Shown: positions 1 to 11,719 of the stretch, piece by piece
Numbering within the stretch: the stretch's first letter is position 1
Layout: the number at the start of each line of letters is the position of its first letter
Assembly (NCBI GenBank): GCA_964017045.1
Contig: OZ024799.1
Coordinates: forward strand, 36,079,610-36,143,609
Reading direction: 5' to 3'
Length of the DNA stretch: 64,000 nt
DNA from: Omphiscola glabra
Lineage: Eukaryota; Mollusca; Gastropoda; Lymnaeidae
The notes under the pieces: model-generated
Databases searched by the model: none
The model's input: only the letters and a program-made list of their open reading frames with translations
What the model was told of the DNA's origin: nothing
Position numbers and translations under genes: made by a program

Positions 1-1886
1 AATTGACAAAAAATACTGATTCATCTAATGGTTACTATAGGGGATATGCTGGCCATATAAATAACACAAGTTTTGTTGTCCATGAAATGCTGGTAAAATT
101 GTACCTTAATGTGAGATGCTGGGAGGAAATTACTATGTTTTGGGTTAATTTGATTGGTTTAAAGAATTGCTGTTAAAAAAAGACATGTCATATACAGCAT
201 TTTATGTGTGAGCCATATTATTTACTAATTTGCTGGTTCTTAAAGATTTTATTTTGTATTGAAGTAAAAATCACTATTTATTATGACTCAATTTTTTTTA
301 TGGTCATGTCACACTCCTTGTTCACATTTCTTTCTTTGTTGAAATTTTGAAAGAAAAAATGTCTTAAAAATGTTATATTTCTTTAAATGTTAACAATTAT
401 GATGGTAATACACTTAATTGGGATATATATATATTAATTCAGTTTCTTTAAATTTAAATCTACAATTTTCTGGAGGTGAGTCTTGTAAAAAAAATTTATA
501 GACATTCCATGTATTTTGGCAAAAGTAGTTTTTGTTATTAGCTCAGTGGATAGCAATATTTCAAGTGATTGTCTATTTATTGGTTTTTGGGTGTGACTTT
601 TGGTACGGTATTTTAGTTTCATTGAATTTATCACTTTTTAATTAGCTTTTAAGCTGAATGGATTTATAGAATAAGAAATTCTTTACATTTGTTTTTATAA
701 AAGTTTCAAATATAAATTTCCAGGAGTTTATTTTGTCCTATTAAAAACCAACTACGGTACTGGAAATTTTTAGCTAATGAAAATTTGAACATTTCTGTTT
801 GTTAAATAGTTTGGCATAATATAAAACAACTCTTTAGACAAAGCTCATTTATATTCATTCCCACATCATATTTTATCAGAAAGCAATGTTCCTATATCTG
901 GGATAAACCACATGGCAAATGCACTTACAGGGTTTATTCATTTTAAAATATAAAGGTGCCAGCTAAAAAAATTAATGATGAAATATGTGTTAATGGAATT
1001 TAATTTTACAGTCAGCATAAAATAGATCATTACCGGTACCAAATATAAGGATGCTCTAATATTTTTATGTACAGCGCGGTGAGCCCAGCCTTCGGCTGGG
1101 GTACCGCGCTATATAAGACAACTAATAATAAAAATATGCCTCAATGTTTTGTTTATCAATGAATTCCATTTCCATGTATTATTTTGTGTAAAATCACATG
1201 GATTCAACATAAAAAGAATTTCCCAATGCAAGATATGATCCCTGTATGTATGTGTAAGATGTTAATTTTGTCGGCATTTCCTTTGTTGACTATCTTTCAT
1301 CCCTTACAAATGCACAACAAATCCTCTTGACCCTTTTAAAAAACAAAATGTTTGTCATGCTGACCACACAAATACAACTATATTTAATGTCAATGGAGAA
1401 CTGAACTTCATGCAGGTACTTGCATCATAACATGCATTTGAGTAAATCATGTGGGGCCAAAAATTACACCATATACCAAACAGTTACTTACATGACACTT
1501 TTCCATACAAATAATTTATTCTGAACACATTAGGATATGTGTCATAGCACAGTTTTTCATGAGATGAAATGTGGTTTAAGAATCTCAACAATTTTGAAAA
1601 CATTATTGAATCATACTATAGTTTCAACTAATATAGACATCATGGTATATATAAATATGTTCTTACTTTGTCCTATTGGTCATCATTTTCTATTGGATGA
1701 ATGGGTTCATGTAAGGAAGAGCTGTTTGTAAATGTATCATTTTTAATGACCAATACTTGAATAATGCAGGGGTAACTATTATTAAAATGATATAAAACTG
1801 GTTTATATTTTTTTTAAATTGGCGTTCTTTTTTTATTTTTATTATCGTTAAAGACAAAAGAACATCGATAAAGCATTTCATTCATA
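1..1886. other. Intergenic, no gene seen
   Basis: AT-rich sequence downstream of the GNL3 gene. I see no coding exon here; the short open frames lack family resemblance and splice context. The one structured item is the GC-rich hairpin at 1073-1110, listed separately. Confidence 0.6.
1066..1140 (+). repeat. Hairpin-bearing dispersed repeat (LINE 3' tail type)
   Basis: A nested hairpin: outer arms AGCGCGGT (1073-1080) and ACCGCGCT (1103-1110) pair perfectly, and inner arms CCCAGCC (1084-1090) and GGCTGGG (1094-1100) pair around a TTC loop. It is followed by TATATAA and an AAT-rich tail. Related sequences occur near 10358-10435, 35785-35840 (reverse), 49783-49860 and 56340-56420 (reverse). The copy at 10.4 kb lies directly after the C-terminus of a LINE reading frame, so I infer this is the 3' tail of that LINE family. 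Confidence 0.6.
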
Positions 1887-1892
1887 TTTATT
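1887..1892 (-). promoter_or_regulatory. Polyadenylation signal of GNL3
   Basis: AATAAA on the minus strand about 33 nt beyond the GNL3 stop codon. It fits a short 3' UTR, though other AATAAA-like sequences further downstream cannot be excluded. Confidence 0.5.
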
Positions 1893-1924
1893 CACATAAA
1901 TAAACACAACAGTCTATGTTATGA

Positions 1925-4900
1925 TCATGAAAAGTTGTCCTCAAAGCTGTAATCTGGGCCACCAAGTCCTTCCAGGGCTGTCTCAAGGGCATTAGATAAC
2001 TTTCCAGCCACAGCGTCTGCAACAGAAATAAAAGTCAATATATAATCAACTGGAATAACACAATGCGCAACATTTTTTTAATTATTAAGACATTTATATG
2101 TTTTTTCTCTTTATTTTTAAGAGCTTTATGTATATGTTTCTTATCTAACCAACCGATAATTTAAAATTAATGCAATTAAATGAGGAACGGTAACGAATGG
2201 AATAATTGAATAGCTATGTTAGAAGGTTTATTTGAAATTGTACTTATGACCATTTATAATAGTTTGTTTCTGAGGGGAAAAGCTTGTTTTAAAATTTTCC
2301 AAAGTTAGCCGGTGTGTAGTCAGTGAACATGTTTCTAAAAGAACAGATGGAATGTTTGCATTGCTAATTGCTTCCATGACTTTGCATTGAGTACATAACA
2401 TAGAAACTTTACAACAAAAAGTATACCACCAACCTGCTCGCTTCCTTTTCTTTTTCTCTTTCTTTTCAGCCAACTTTTTGCTCTTCTTGGTTGTTAGTCC
2501 ACCTACTTTTTCAAGTGCTGTTTTTGGCAGAGGACCTCTTGGTTTAACTTTGTTGGTAGTAAGAGGTCCATTTCTTTTATTTTGTTTCTTGCCATCCACT
2601 GAATTGTTCCCCAAAGTCACTGTTACTCCTTTGAGCTGTGAAAAACATAAGGAAATTTCTACAATTTAAAATAAAACAAAACAGTTAAAAGATATATATA
2701 TATAAATATATATACAAATATATACTAGTTCTGAAGAACATTCTAAAAGCTGTTCTGTAGACCAATGTACAGTACACCTCAACAGAAAACATACACATTT
2801 GTACAAATTGCATAGGATAAAAGAATACAACTTTGAGAAGAGTTCTTCCATCTATTTAATTCATTGTAAAGCTGTTTCATAAACTGACACAAGGATTTTG
2901 CAAACTAGTTAGAACAGGAACAAACCCTGTGATGTCATATAAGAGGCAAACTATGAGATAAAGTTGTATACTTGCATTTGCAATAACACATTACTAGAGT
3001 TTAAATGTCAAAGTAAGCCATTAACCTCTTTACTGTCATCTTCCATTTCCTCTATGTCCTCATAGTCATCATCACTAGCATCTTCATCTCCCATATTCTC
3101 ATCCTTTTCTTGCTCATCCAAATCTTCCTCTCTCATCACAGCCTTCAGGGAGCCCACTGATGACACCAACATTGAGTTATCTTTTCTTCTCAGTCCTGGA
3201 TGAGATGGTTAAAAAGATACGAGAAAGGTTTACCAGCATTGTAGTGACATAGTGTGACACAGTGTGAACCTTTCTTTCAATTTGTTGAGTCCACAATGGA
3301 CTACGATGAGTCGATTGTTTTGTCACGTGATACGTGTAAAAACAAGTAAGACTTCCGGGAGGCTGTCTGCAACACACTAGTCGCTCACAAATTTTTCTTC
3401 AAACAACTTTCTTTCTTTAATCATAACTGAATTATAATTATTGTCACATTTAATGAATGTCATTTAAAGAAACGCGTGTATTCAAGAATATTTTGAAAAG
3501 TAAAATTTTTAATTAACACTGGGGAAGCGCTGATGGAGACAAACATTTTGCTTTAGAATTAATGATAATGGCAATGGCTAATCAGCTGTTATCTGTTGTT
3601 ATGTGTAGCAGAAAGCCTACCAATGGCTGGTACGTATCACGTGACAAAACAAGGAAGTGACTCGTCGTAGTCCATTCAATGCCCACATTTCACATTTAGT
3701 TTCTAACTACCAGCATTTCTCTATCATCACAGATTGCCTACCATTTAACATTCTTGTCTCTTCCACCACAAGCTCATCAATGTTAAAGTCCTTGCCCCAT
3801 TCTGTGACAATTTTAGCCTCTATATGGCTGGCAGCATCATTGGCTGGTTCAGGGGGCATGGTGTAGTATGTTATTTTGCCCCTGTGTTTTGTAGAAGTGA
3901 AACATGAAAATCAATTACCACCAATTTTATTAAGAGGCAAACATTTCTTATATCCAATAGGTTTTACAGATATCGACATGTGCCATTTCATTTTCAGCTG
4001 TTATGTATATCACATCATTTAGATTTCTTTAAGGTTCACTTTAAAAGTCCAAATGGCATATTATGGTTCCATATATATATTTTGTTCTTACATGTTCCAG
4101 TCCTGAAGCAGTCTCCTGCCTGCCCTGCTGATATCTGGTATGCCTCCTTTCTTCAGTTTTCCCATTCTTGTGGCTAATAAAGTAAGGAATTCATTGACAT
4201 CTTTGTAGTCTGGGACGTTGTAATGAAGCATCATCTGATGTTGTTTTAAAATAGTACATGATTACCAATATACAAATATTTACAACACTTATAAAAGAAA
4301 ATCAATAAAAAGAGGTAAACACATTTTTTTGGTCAAAAACTATCAATTTAAATAATCAATAGTTACACGCTGCTGTGTCAACAACAATGAATGGTGTAAA
4401 GGAGGGAAAAGATCTATAAATAAACTAGTCAGTTTATGTTCTAGTTATCACTCTGAATTTCATTTGGTCAACTGATGTTTTTTTTAACCTCTTTTCACAA
4501 TGAGGCAATCCATTAAATTTTTAGGCTTAATAATTTACATTCATATACTTCCATAGATTAACAAAAGCATATCTAAAATTTAGCATTATTTTGGTAATTT
4601 ATTTTATATGCGTTTAAACCTTTTTATATTTCATGCTATACCAGAGCTACTGACCTGCATTTTCTGACACCTAGACAATATTGCTTCAACACAGGGAATT
4701 GGGTCCTCCAGAGACTCCAACTGTTGAAAAGAAAATTTAGCCCTCACTGAGTAATGCTTGGCTATAAACATAAGAACCAATCAACACACAGATTATCTCA
4801 ATAGTATGAAGATTGAAACTGTGGCAAAGGTGAACAACAATCAGAGATGTATTTTATCTGTTAGTGTAATGCATGGGCTGAAGCATTAGTGAAGTTTCAA

Positions 4901-7900
4901 TAATATATATGACAGTCTTACCTTGACAACATTTCTCAGCACAGCAGCAACATCAGATGGACTGTTAGTCATAACAACACCAGGGCTGTCTAACAATTTG
5001 ATATGTTTGTCTAAGTGGACAGATTGCATTGTTCTGAAAATTCGTTTGAAATTAGTGGAATTAGTGGGTCATTTGGCCCACCAAATACAATGCATATCAC
5101 CAGATTTAGGCCACAGCTAATGGTAGAGAATAAATAAAAACTAGAAGCACAAGGTAAAGAAACGCTGCCTTAGTTGTATTAAAAATGTTAAGAATTGACT
5201 ACCAGAACAGACAATCCTCACCGTTCTCAATACACAAAGCTCACCTGGTGACTCCTGGTATGGCCCCAACTTCACATGCCTTAGTTCTTTTCAAACTGTT
5301 GATGATACTACTTTTTCCTGTATTTGGAAATCCTTTGAACAAGAAATTTTAAAAAGAGTAAGCAATGAATAAATGAATAGACATGCTTAATTAAGTGCTT
5401 TTTAATCATTATGAAATACTTTATTCACAAAACAAAGTTTTCAAATACCGGTACTTTAATTTACTTTCTGGAGGGTTTTTCGGTTGATTGCATAACCAGA
5501 TCTTGAAAACGCATTCCATACTTAACATTAACCCTCATAGAAAACTTCAGAAAATAAAATTGAAACATGAACTCAACAAAATGTTCTAGCGTTCAGCTCT
5601 CTTCTAAATTATGTCCTTCATAAATTTAATTTAATTAGACGCCAAATTTAGAGAACAGCAGCTACACAATCTAAAAATCATTCCATCATAGAATCCTCTA
5701 AGGATATCACATACCCACTACACCAACATTTATAGCCATCTCAGTGCTACGACAATAGTTCCTGAGCAACTTCATGAGAACATCAGCGCCAAGACAGTTG
5801 CTGGATTTAAGAAGATCGTCACTTGCTACGGCGTAATCAACTTTAGTTTGTGTCTGGTAAGAAAAATATTAATCTTGTCCAACCAGATATAATCAGGGTA
5901 AATGACCCTTCAATAAAATATATTTGTAAAATATCTCCAAATAATCATGATTCCGATTTATAGACAGATTGTATGTGGTCCTGGTATACACTTAATGAAA
6001 ATATATGGTCACCACTGTTAAATTAGGTATTCTAATTGAAAATTACACAATTGAAATGAAATATAATTCAACGATTCCCCTGAATAGAGCTTATCTTCAT
6101 CAGAACAGAACCGCCAATTTTATTGCTGTATCTCAAATTATAAGAAAGTAAGGAATTTTTAAAACTCTGGAACAACATCAATTTTAGAGCACTCAAAAAG
6201 AGTATTTTTAACATCCTCTATCCTCTAAAATACAAGTATTTTTAATACAGAGTACATTTAAAATGAAGCTGAGTTTTGGGCACTCACCAAACGATCTCTT
6301 TGTTGTTGGGTAGAAGCTTTAAATGCAATGGCTGGTAGTTCTTTCCTCAAATGTTTCAGCCAGGCCTCCACAACCTCTTTAGGTACAAGATCTATGCAGA
6401 GAAATGGATAAACATATGGTAAAAACTCTACATAAAGGTAAAAGAATGTAAATTTGAAAATTCAAATATTTTTAAAAAGGTGGCTTTACTTTTCTTCAGG
6501 TCAAGAAAAAAATTCCAGAAATTATTAAAATAATGAATGTTAAAGTGTGGCTTTACCTATTTTGTTAAGAACCAGAACAAGGCGTTTGTTACCAGGTGCT
6601 GACCGTACTGCCTCTTCGACCTCCAAACATCGACTGCCTGAAGGATCTCTTGCATCGAGTACTTCTAAAATGACATCAGCAGCATCAATAACCTGCAATA
6701 AACTTCCAACTTCAACCAATGTTCTCATGTGCCATAATATACACCACCAAATAATTTAACACATTCTCTACTATTGCGACATTACCCCCCCCCCCTCTCA
6801 TTACTGATGTTACCCATTGTGTCATATTGGCTAGCAACGTACACATACCTGTTGGTCCCGTAAGAAGCGTTGTTTCCATGCTAATAGCATCGATTTAATT
6901 TAAAAGTAGGAAGTTGATTTAGCTGATGTTTTATATTTATTTCGGTTTGTGAGCTACGAGTTGTAAAGTTGGTCTAATATTAGTGAATGTGCGATTGTGT
7001 TGTCTGAGAATTTATTGCTATTTTTTTTAAGTTTGATGGCTGGTTCAGTGTCTAAGTTAATACCGATATTCTCTCAACAATAATACCGGCAATGAACATA
7101 AATCAGATATTGACGTAGATTATATAAAACTACTGAGAATGATAATCGACTTTGAAGAATGATACTGGTGGGGTCTGATGACAATGTGATACAATGTCAC
7201 TGAATGTTGGTCAGACAATTTAACAAGTGTTACTGATCAGACTGAAAGATTTAGAGAGATAAAAGGTTGCATTGATAGCTTTCCGATTGAGAGCATCACA
7301 GCAGATTATTTCAGACTGTTTATGTAGACTAATGAAAATGGAATGGTACAGTTTTATGCCATGGTGGTGATGGAAACAAACAGACATGCCATACAGCTGT
7401 CACCAAATGCTGCGGCCCAAATTAGGCAGAAAATGTTCATGTTACCATTCTTCATCTGATGATAACAAGAAGGACAGTGGTAGAACCAGGGCAACAACAA
7501 TTGGCTTACAAGGATTGCTGATTTTCAAAATTTCAAGAGACCCTAAAATCACCCCAAACCGCCTAAAATGCTTAAGAAATTTTTATAAATTGGTTAAATT
7601 GCTTTACAGCAAAAAGAAAAGTAAATAAAACTATATATTTTTAGAAATGTTATTCATTTGTCCATTTTTAAAAATATATTCTTGTTTTGTTAAAATTGCA
7701 TGTTTAGTGATGCAATTATTTTTATACAATTAGAGTGCTTGTACTTATCTCCCTTTGCTTAGTACTCCAAGGGGTGTTCCTGTGTTTTGTAGTGAATAGG
7801 TTAAGGCCAGAGTATAGACAATGAAGCTCTCTTATTGTTGATCTCTGTTTTAACATTTCTCTTATAAGGATGGTAAAGAAGAAAGTAAACTTATTAATTA

Positions 7901-9553
7901 AAATTACCTTTTTGAACTCTTTGTAGAATGTTTTCCTAGAATTCTCAATGACTTTATTTGCATTTTGAAGTTTCTCTGGCTCATCACCTCCATGGTTCTA
8001 ATAGAAACAATCCAATTAGCTAGTTAAAGTGGTCTTATACAATACTAAACTAACTAATTAGATTAACCTGATTTTTATAAAATCTGACTTAGGTTGCAGA
8101 ATGAAAACTATATGTTAAGGATTTTCTTTATTCAATAAAAGTTTATGTTTACCTGTCTATCATAGGCAGCCTGGCGCTTTTCTGCATCTTTAACGAAATC
8201 AGACAGATTCCTGTTCTGGTTTTGAAGTCTTTCTCTTGCTTTTTTCCTGGATGCTTTTTTCTTTTCTTTTTCCAATTCCAACTACAAATTTACAGTGATA
8301 AAAACATAAGGTAAAAGATTTTGCAATGGGTGAAAAAGATTTGCTTCATTTAAAATTGATGCAGTTAAGTCAAAATGCTTGTTCAAATTTAGAAAACTTG
8401 AACTATATTTTCCCTTTTTACATTTTCAGCTTTACAGATAATATTTAAATCATAAAATCTGGCTAAACAGTAGTCTAGTACCTATTCTGAACAGTTTTAC
8501 TAACCCTTTGTTTGTAAGCTTGTGCCTCTTTAAGAACTTCTTCCTTAAATGGCAAGATATTGGGGATTCCTGGATCCTTCCGTACTTCTAGCAGAAAAAA
8601 TATATGTACAATTAATTTGTGCTATCAAAACTTTTTTTTTAAATGTGTATCGTACTTCCTTTTACACAAATATTTCTATAGCATACATAACTTTTGCTTC
8701 TAATAGAGCATTATGGACTACTGTCCGCATTTAGCCATATGCAAGTGATTACAAATAATTACAATGTGTCCAGCCGAACTGCATTAAAAAACTAGATAGC
8801 TGTTACTTAGCAATGAATGTTGCAAAGAAATAGTCACAATTTTAGCAACATATTAACACTTTACAGACAGTCAAAGTTTTAATACCATAATGCTGCCACT
8901 TTAGGCTACCGCAGTTCAGCCTTAACTTAAGGTCTTTTTTATAAATGTTTATTTCCTTGCCAATAATACCTGCTTTACATAGCTGACCAGCTCATTCCAA
9001 CCCAGCAATTTACCAACAGCTGGGGGATGATCCTGGATGAATTTGAACCCACTCTTTCTTGATAATGACATTTGTAGTTCTTATCCTACCACTGAGCCCT
9101 CAAAATTATGCCCATTGCCAATGATTTAAGAAAACTCCCTACCCCCATCAAAACAGCTTAAAGAGTAAGAACAAATTAATTTTTTTAAATTAATTATTAT
9201 GTGGCATACATAATTGAGTGACACAAAAGCTGAAATTTTTATTTTGTCTGATTTCTTCTGCTAAAGGATATTAGGTGATTTGCAGAAAAGGTTATTACAA
9301 CATACTTTTTTTGGAATTTAGTTTGTCTGCTTTCTTCTGCTTTCTGTTATGTTCTCTAACCTGAAAGTATAAAAAAGAATAGGCTTATGCTATTACCTCT
9401 AAAGATTTCTTATGCATAAATGCAAATAAACTGATTATTTAAATTTATAAAGTATAATTTTTTTTAAGTACAGGGGAAAGAGTTATATAAGTATGCTTAC
9501 CTTTCTCTCTACCTTGACTCTATGTTTAGTTGACTGCCGCTTGCTCTTCTTAC
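1925..9553 (-). CDS. GNL3: Nucleostemin-like nucleolar GTPase (GNL3 family)
   Basis: Circularly permuted YlqF-type GTPase; family members act in the nucleolus in ribosome assembly and cell proliferation. Exons (minus strand, 5' to 3'): 9553-9501, 9360-9306, 8587-8505, 8281-8153, 7997-7908, 6692-6557, 6391-6288, 5853-5715, 5332-5245, 5033-4922, 4720-4655, 4234-4092, 3881-3742, 3195-3026, 2635-2434, 2016-1925. Every junction is GT-AG and keeps phase. The permuted motif order is visible: G4 NKID (about residue 184), G5 KAST, then G1 GFPNTGKSS (268-276), then G3 DSPG (312-315). The N-terminus is basic ([11 protein letters not shown], then VREHNRK), as expected for a nucleolar signal. The C-terminus has an acidic stretch, then a basic stretch (KKRKR), ending in YSFEDNFS. 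The G1 valine usual in the family (NVGKS) is threonine. The start codon lies in a further upstream exon; see 11707-11719. Length with that exon is 604 aa, near the family range. GNL3L is the less likely alternative. Confidence 0.93.
8985..9105 (-). repeat. tRNA-derived SINE fragment
   Basis: Read on the minus strand, a pol III A-box-like GGCTCAGTGGTAGG (near 9099-9086) is followed about 45 nt later by a B-box-like GGGTTCAAATTC (near 9050-9039). This spacing is typical of a tRNA head. It lies in the GNL3 intron between 8587 and 9306. The stem ends do not fold into a good acceptor, so I call it a SINE head, not a tRNA gene. Confidence 0.5.
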
Positions 9554-10149
9554 CTGTGTAGTGATGTTCATTAATAATGGTCATTATTAAATTTATAGCA
9601 CATTCAAATTTAAAAAAATATTAAGACAAATCTATCTTGGTTCCTGGGCTTATCAATTGTAATGAAAGAAATTGTTGTAATTTTAAAAACAACAGTTAAA
9701 AATTATTACTAAATTGGTTTTGGCCAATCACCATATGAATATTGCATATTCATGCTTAGGCCCTACTGCAACTCAGGGCTGGGCTTAAAAAAAAGGGGGG
9801 GGAGGGGGGGAGAGCGACCCCAGGGCCATCTATAGGAAGCACCAACATCGTAATTTTTCCATACATACTCATGGATAAATCATATAGCATTATTGCTGAA
9901 TTGGGGGGTGAGGGGCATTTTCAGACTTCACCCTGGGCACTAAAAAAACACATTACTGTTTCAGGTGTGATGCCATCGAACATATTGGACTATAGTAAAG
10001 CCGTCACTAAAGGTTAATGTCAACCAGTGCTGTAAACTCATGGTGTTACCCCTCCAGACTTTTCCATGGACCTCTGCATGCCTTTTCTGGTGGCAACCTG
10101 AGCTGATGAAACATGCTCTGAAGTCTCCTGGCACCTTTCTGTCTTGTGT

Positions 10150-10435
10150 CACCCCAATCTATTTGTATTTCTGGAGGGAAGACTGCTAAATCATTTGCAG
10201 ATCCGGTGACACAAACTCTACTTATGTCATGGTCTCAAAAACAGCCAGACGCTGGAGTCCTTCAAAACAAATTTAAAAACTCATCTATTTCGCAAACACC
10301 TGCTGGAATGATGATGTCTACAATCTTTTCCAGCTTGTTATAATCTCCCAGCTTAGTTTTTGTACCGCGCTTCGAGCCTTTGGGAATGAAGCGTGATTTT
10401 TCAAATGAACTTTATTATTATTATTATTATTATGG
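10150..10435 (+). mobile_element. LINE 3' end remnant
   Basis: One plus-strand frame reads LESFKTNLKTHLFRKHLLE then stop (stop near 10308), the usual C-terminus of CR1/L2-like LINE reverse transcriptase proteins. A GC-rich segment with GTACCGCGCT and a TTATTATTA tail ending near 10432 follows. The upstream frame is broken. It sits in the tentative GNL3 first intron, opposite to the gene. Confidence 0.6.
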
Positions 10436-11706
10436 TCAAGGGACATAAGTTATGGTGGCACCCTGTTCTACGCATTCTGTTGGCACCAAGTAGTCCAGCT
10501 CTTTTATTTACAAAGATATAGATCTATTATATAACAGAGCCAAGCAAGCTCTGCCAGATTTGAAATCTTCCATTTAGAACCATTTGTGTCACACTACTAC
10601 TCCTTTTTCCCCAATGGGTATCACCCTGAGCGGTCCGAACCTCTCAACTGCTCTCATGACTCCTCTGGCCTATATTACATAGTTTAGCCTATAGGCAGTA
10701 GGTCTATAACTATAATTTGCCAAGCGATATTCTATCATAGGATCTACTCTTAGTAAGAGTCTAACAGCTAGAATGTAGACTGCAGTTTAGAATAGATTCT
10801 ATATATTCTAAATATACTTATCTAGAATGGCATAATTCAAGTTTGAGTCAATTGACGCAATCCGTACCCCTTTGAGTTTATGTGTAAGATTCTCTCCCTT
10901 TTCATTATTTGGAATATTTATAAAATAATTTCTAATCTTTAAACTCAAATTTATGATTTCTCAGTACAGTATGTAACTGCAGCACACAACACGGGGCTTT
11001 ACGGTTCATGTTAGGCATTTGGTAATAGAATTTAGGTTTGAAGATTTACGCCTAAGTTAGAGGGACTAAATTTGGGGGGGGGGGGGGGGGGCCCGTACAC
11101 TTGAGTTTGGATTAAATTTTAACGTTTTGTTCCTAATTTATGTTTCTCTTGACTTTCAGAAAGTATGTACCAGTAGCTAAAACAGCACATTCTCTCTTTT
11201 CCCTCTCCCCATTTTGGAAGACGTGTTTGCACTACATGGCTGACTGCTTAGTTGCCATGACACGTATGCTGTCATGGCAACTAAGATGGCAGTCGTGGGA
11301 AATAAGTGAAAGAGCAGTTTGCGGAATTTACCCAAGCCCAAGTCTGAAAAAAAAAAATGCCTAAACTAATAGTAATTAAAAATAATTACTTTTAGTTTAA
11401 TTCGGCCTAGGCCACTACTCACTAAACTAACTATACTTTATTTGAAGGAATTAGTTGAATTAGAATATGTACAGGTAATGATAATATCTATTATTGCGTA
11501 GGTCTAGACATTTATCAGCTTAGTGAGTGAGCTGAATCAGAGATTCGGGTAATTAAAAGTTAAGTGGTCCCGCTTGAAACTTGTGCGGCATTGAATAATT
11601 CATTGATTGTTTGAGTCAACCGTACTAAAAGTAATAATAGACTATCATTTATTGTACTATTTTTTTAACTATAGATCATTATGAGACTAACATATATTGT
11701 GCTTAC

Positions 11707-11719
11707 TTATTTTAACCAT
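11707..11719 (-). CDS. GNL3: Tentative first coding exon of GNL3
   Basis: A 13-nt segment beginning with ATG encodes MVKI plus one base and is followed by the donor GTAAGC. Its phase (1) is exactly what the exon at 9553-9501 needs, giving MVKI-S-KKSKRQ, which resembles the lysine-rich start of nucleostemins. Evidence is only phase, donor and composition; such a short exon can occur by chance within 2.2 kb of intron. Confidence 0.4.

Noticed and set aside
7140..7628. Possible piggyBac transposase relic ([12 protein letters not shown] reading)
   Set aside because: Only a short stretch resembles the family, in a frame broken by stops; not enough to name.
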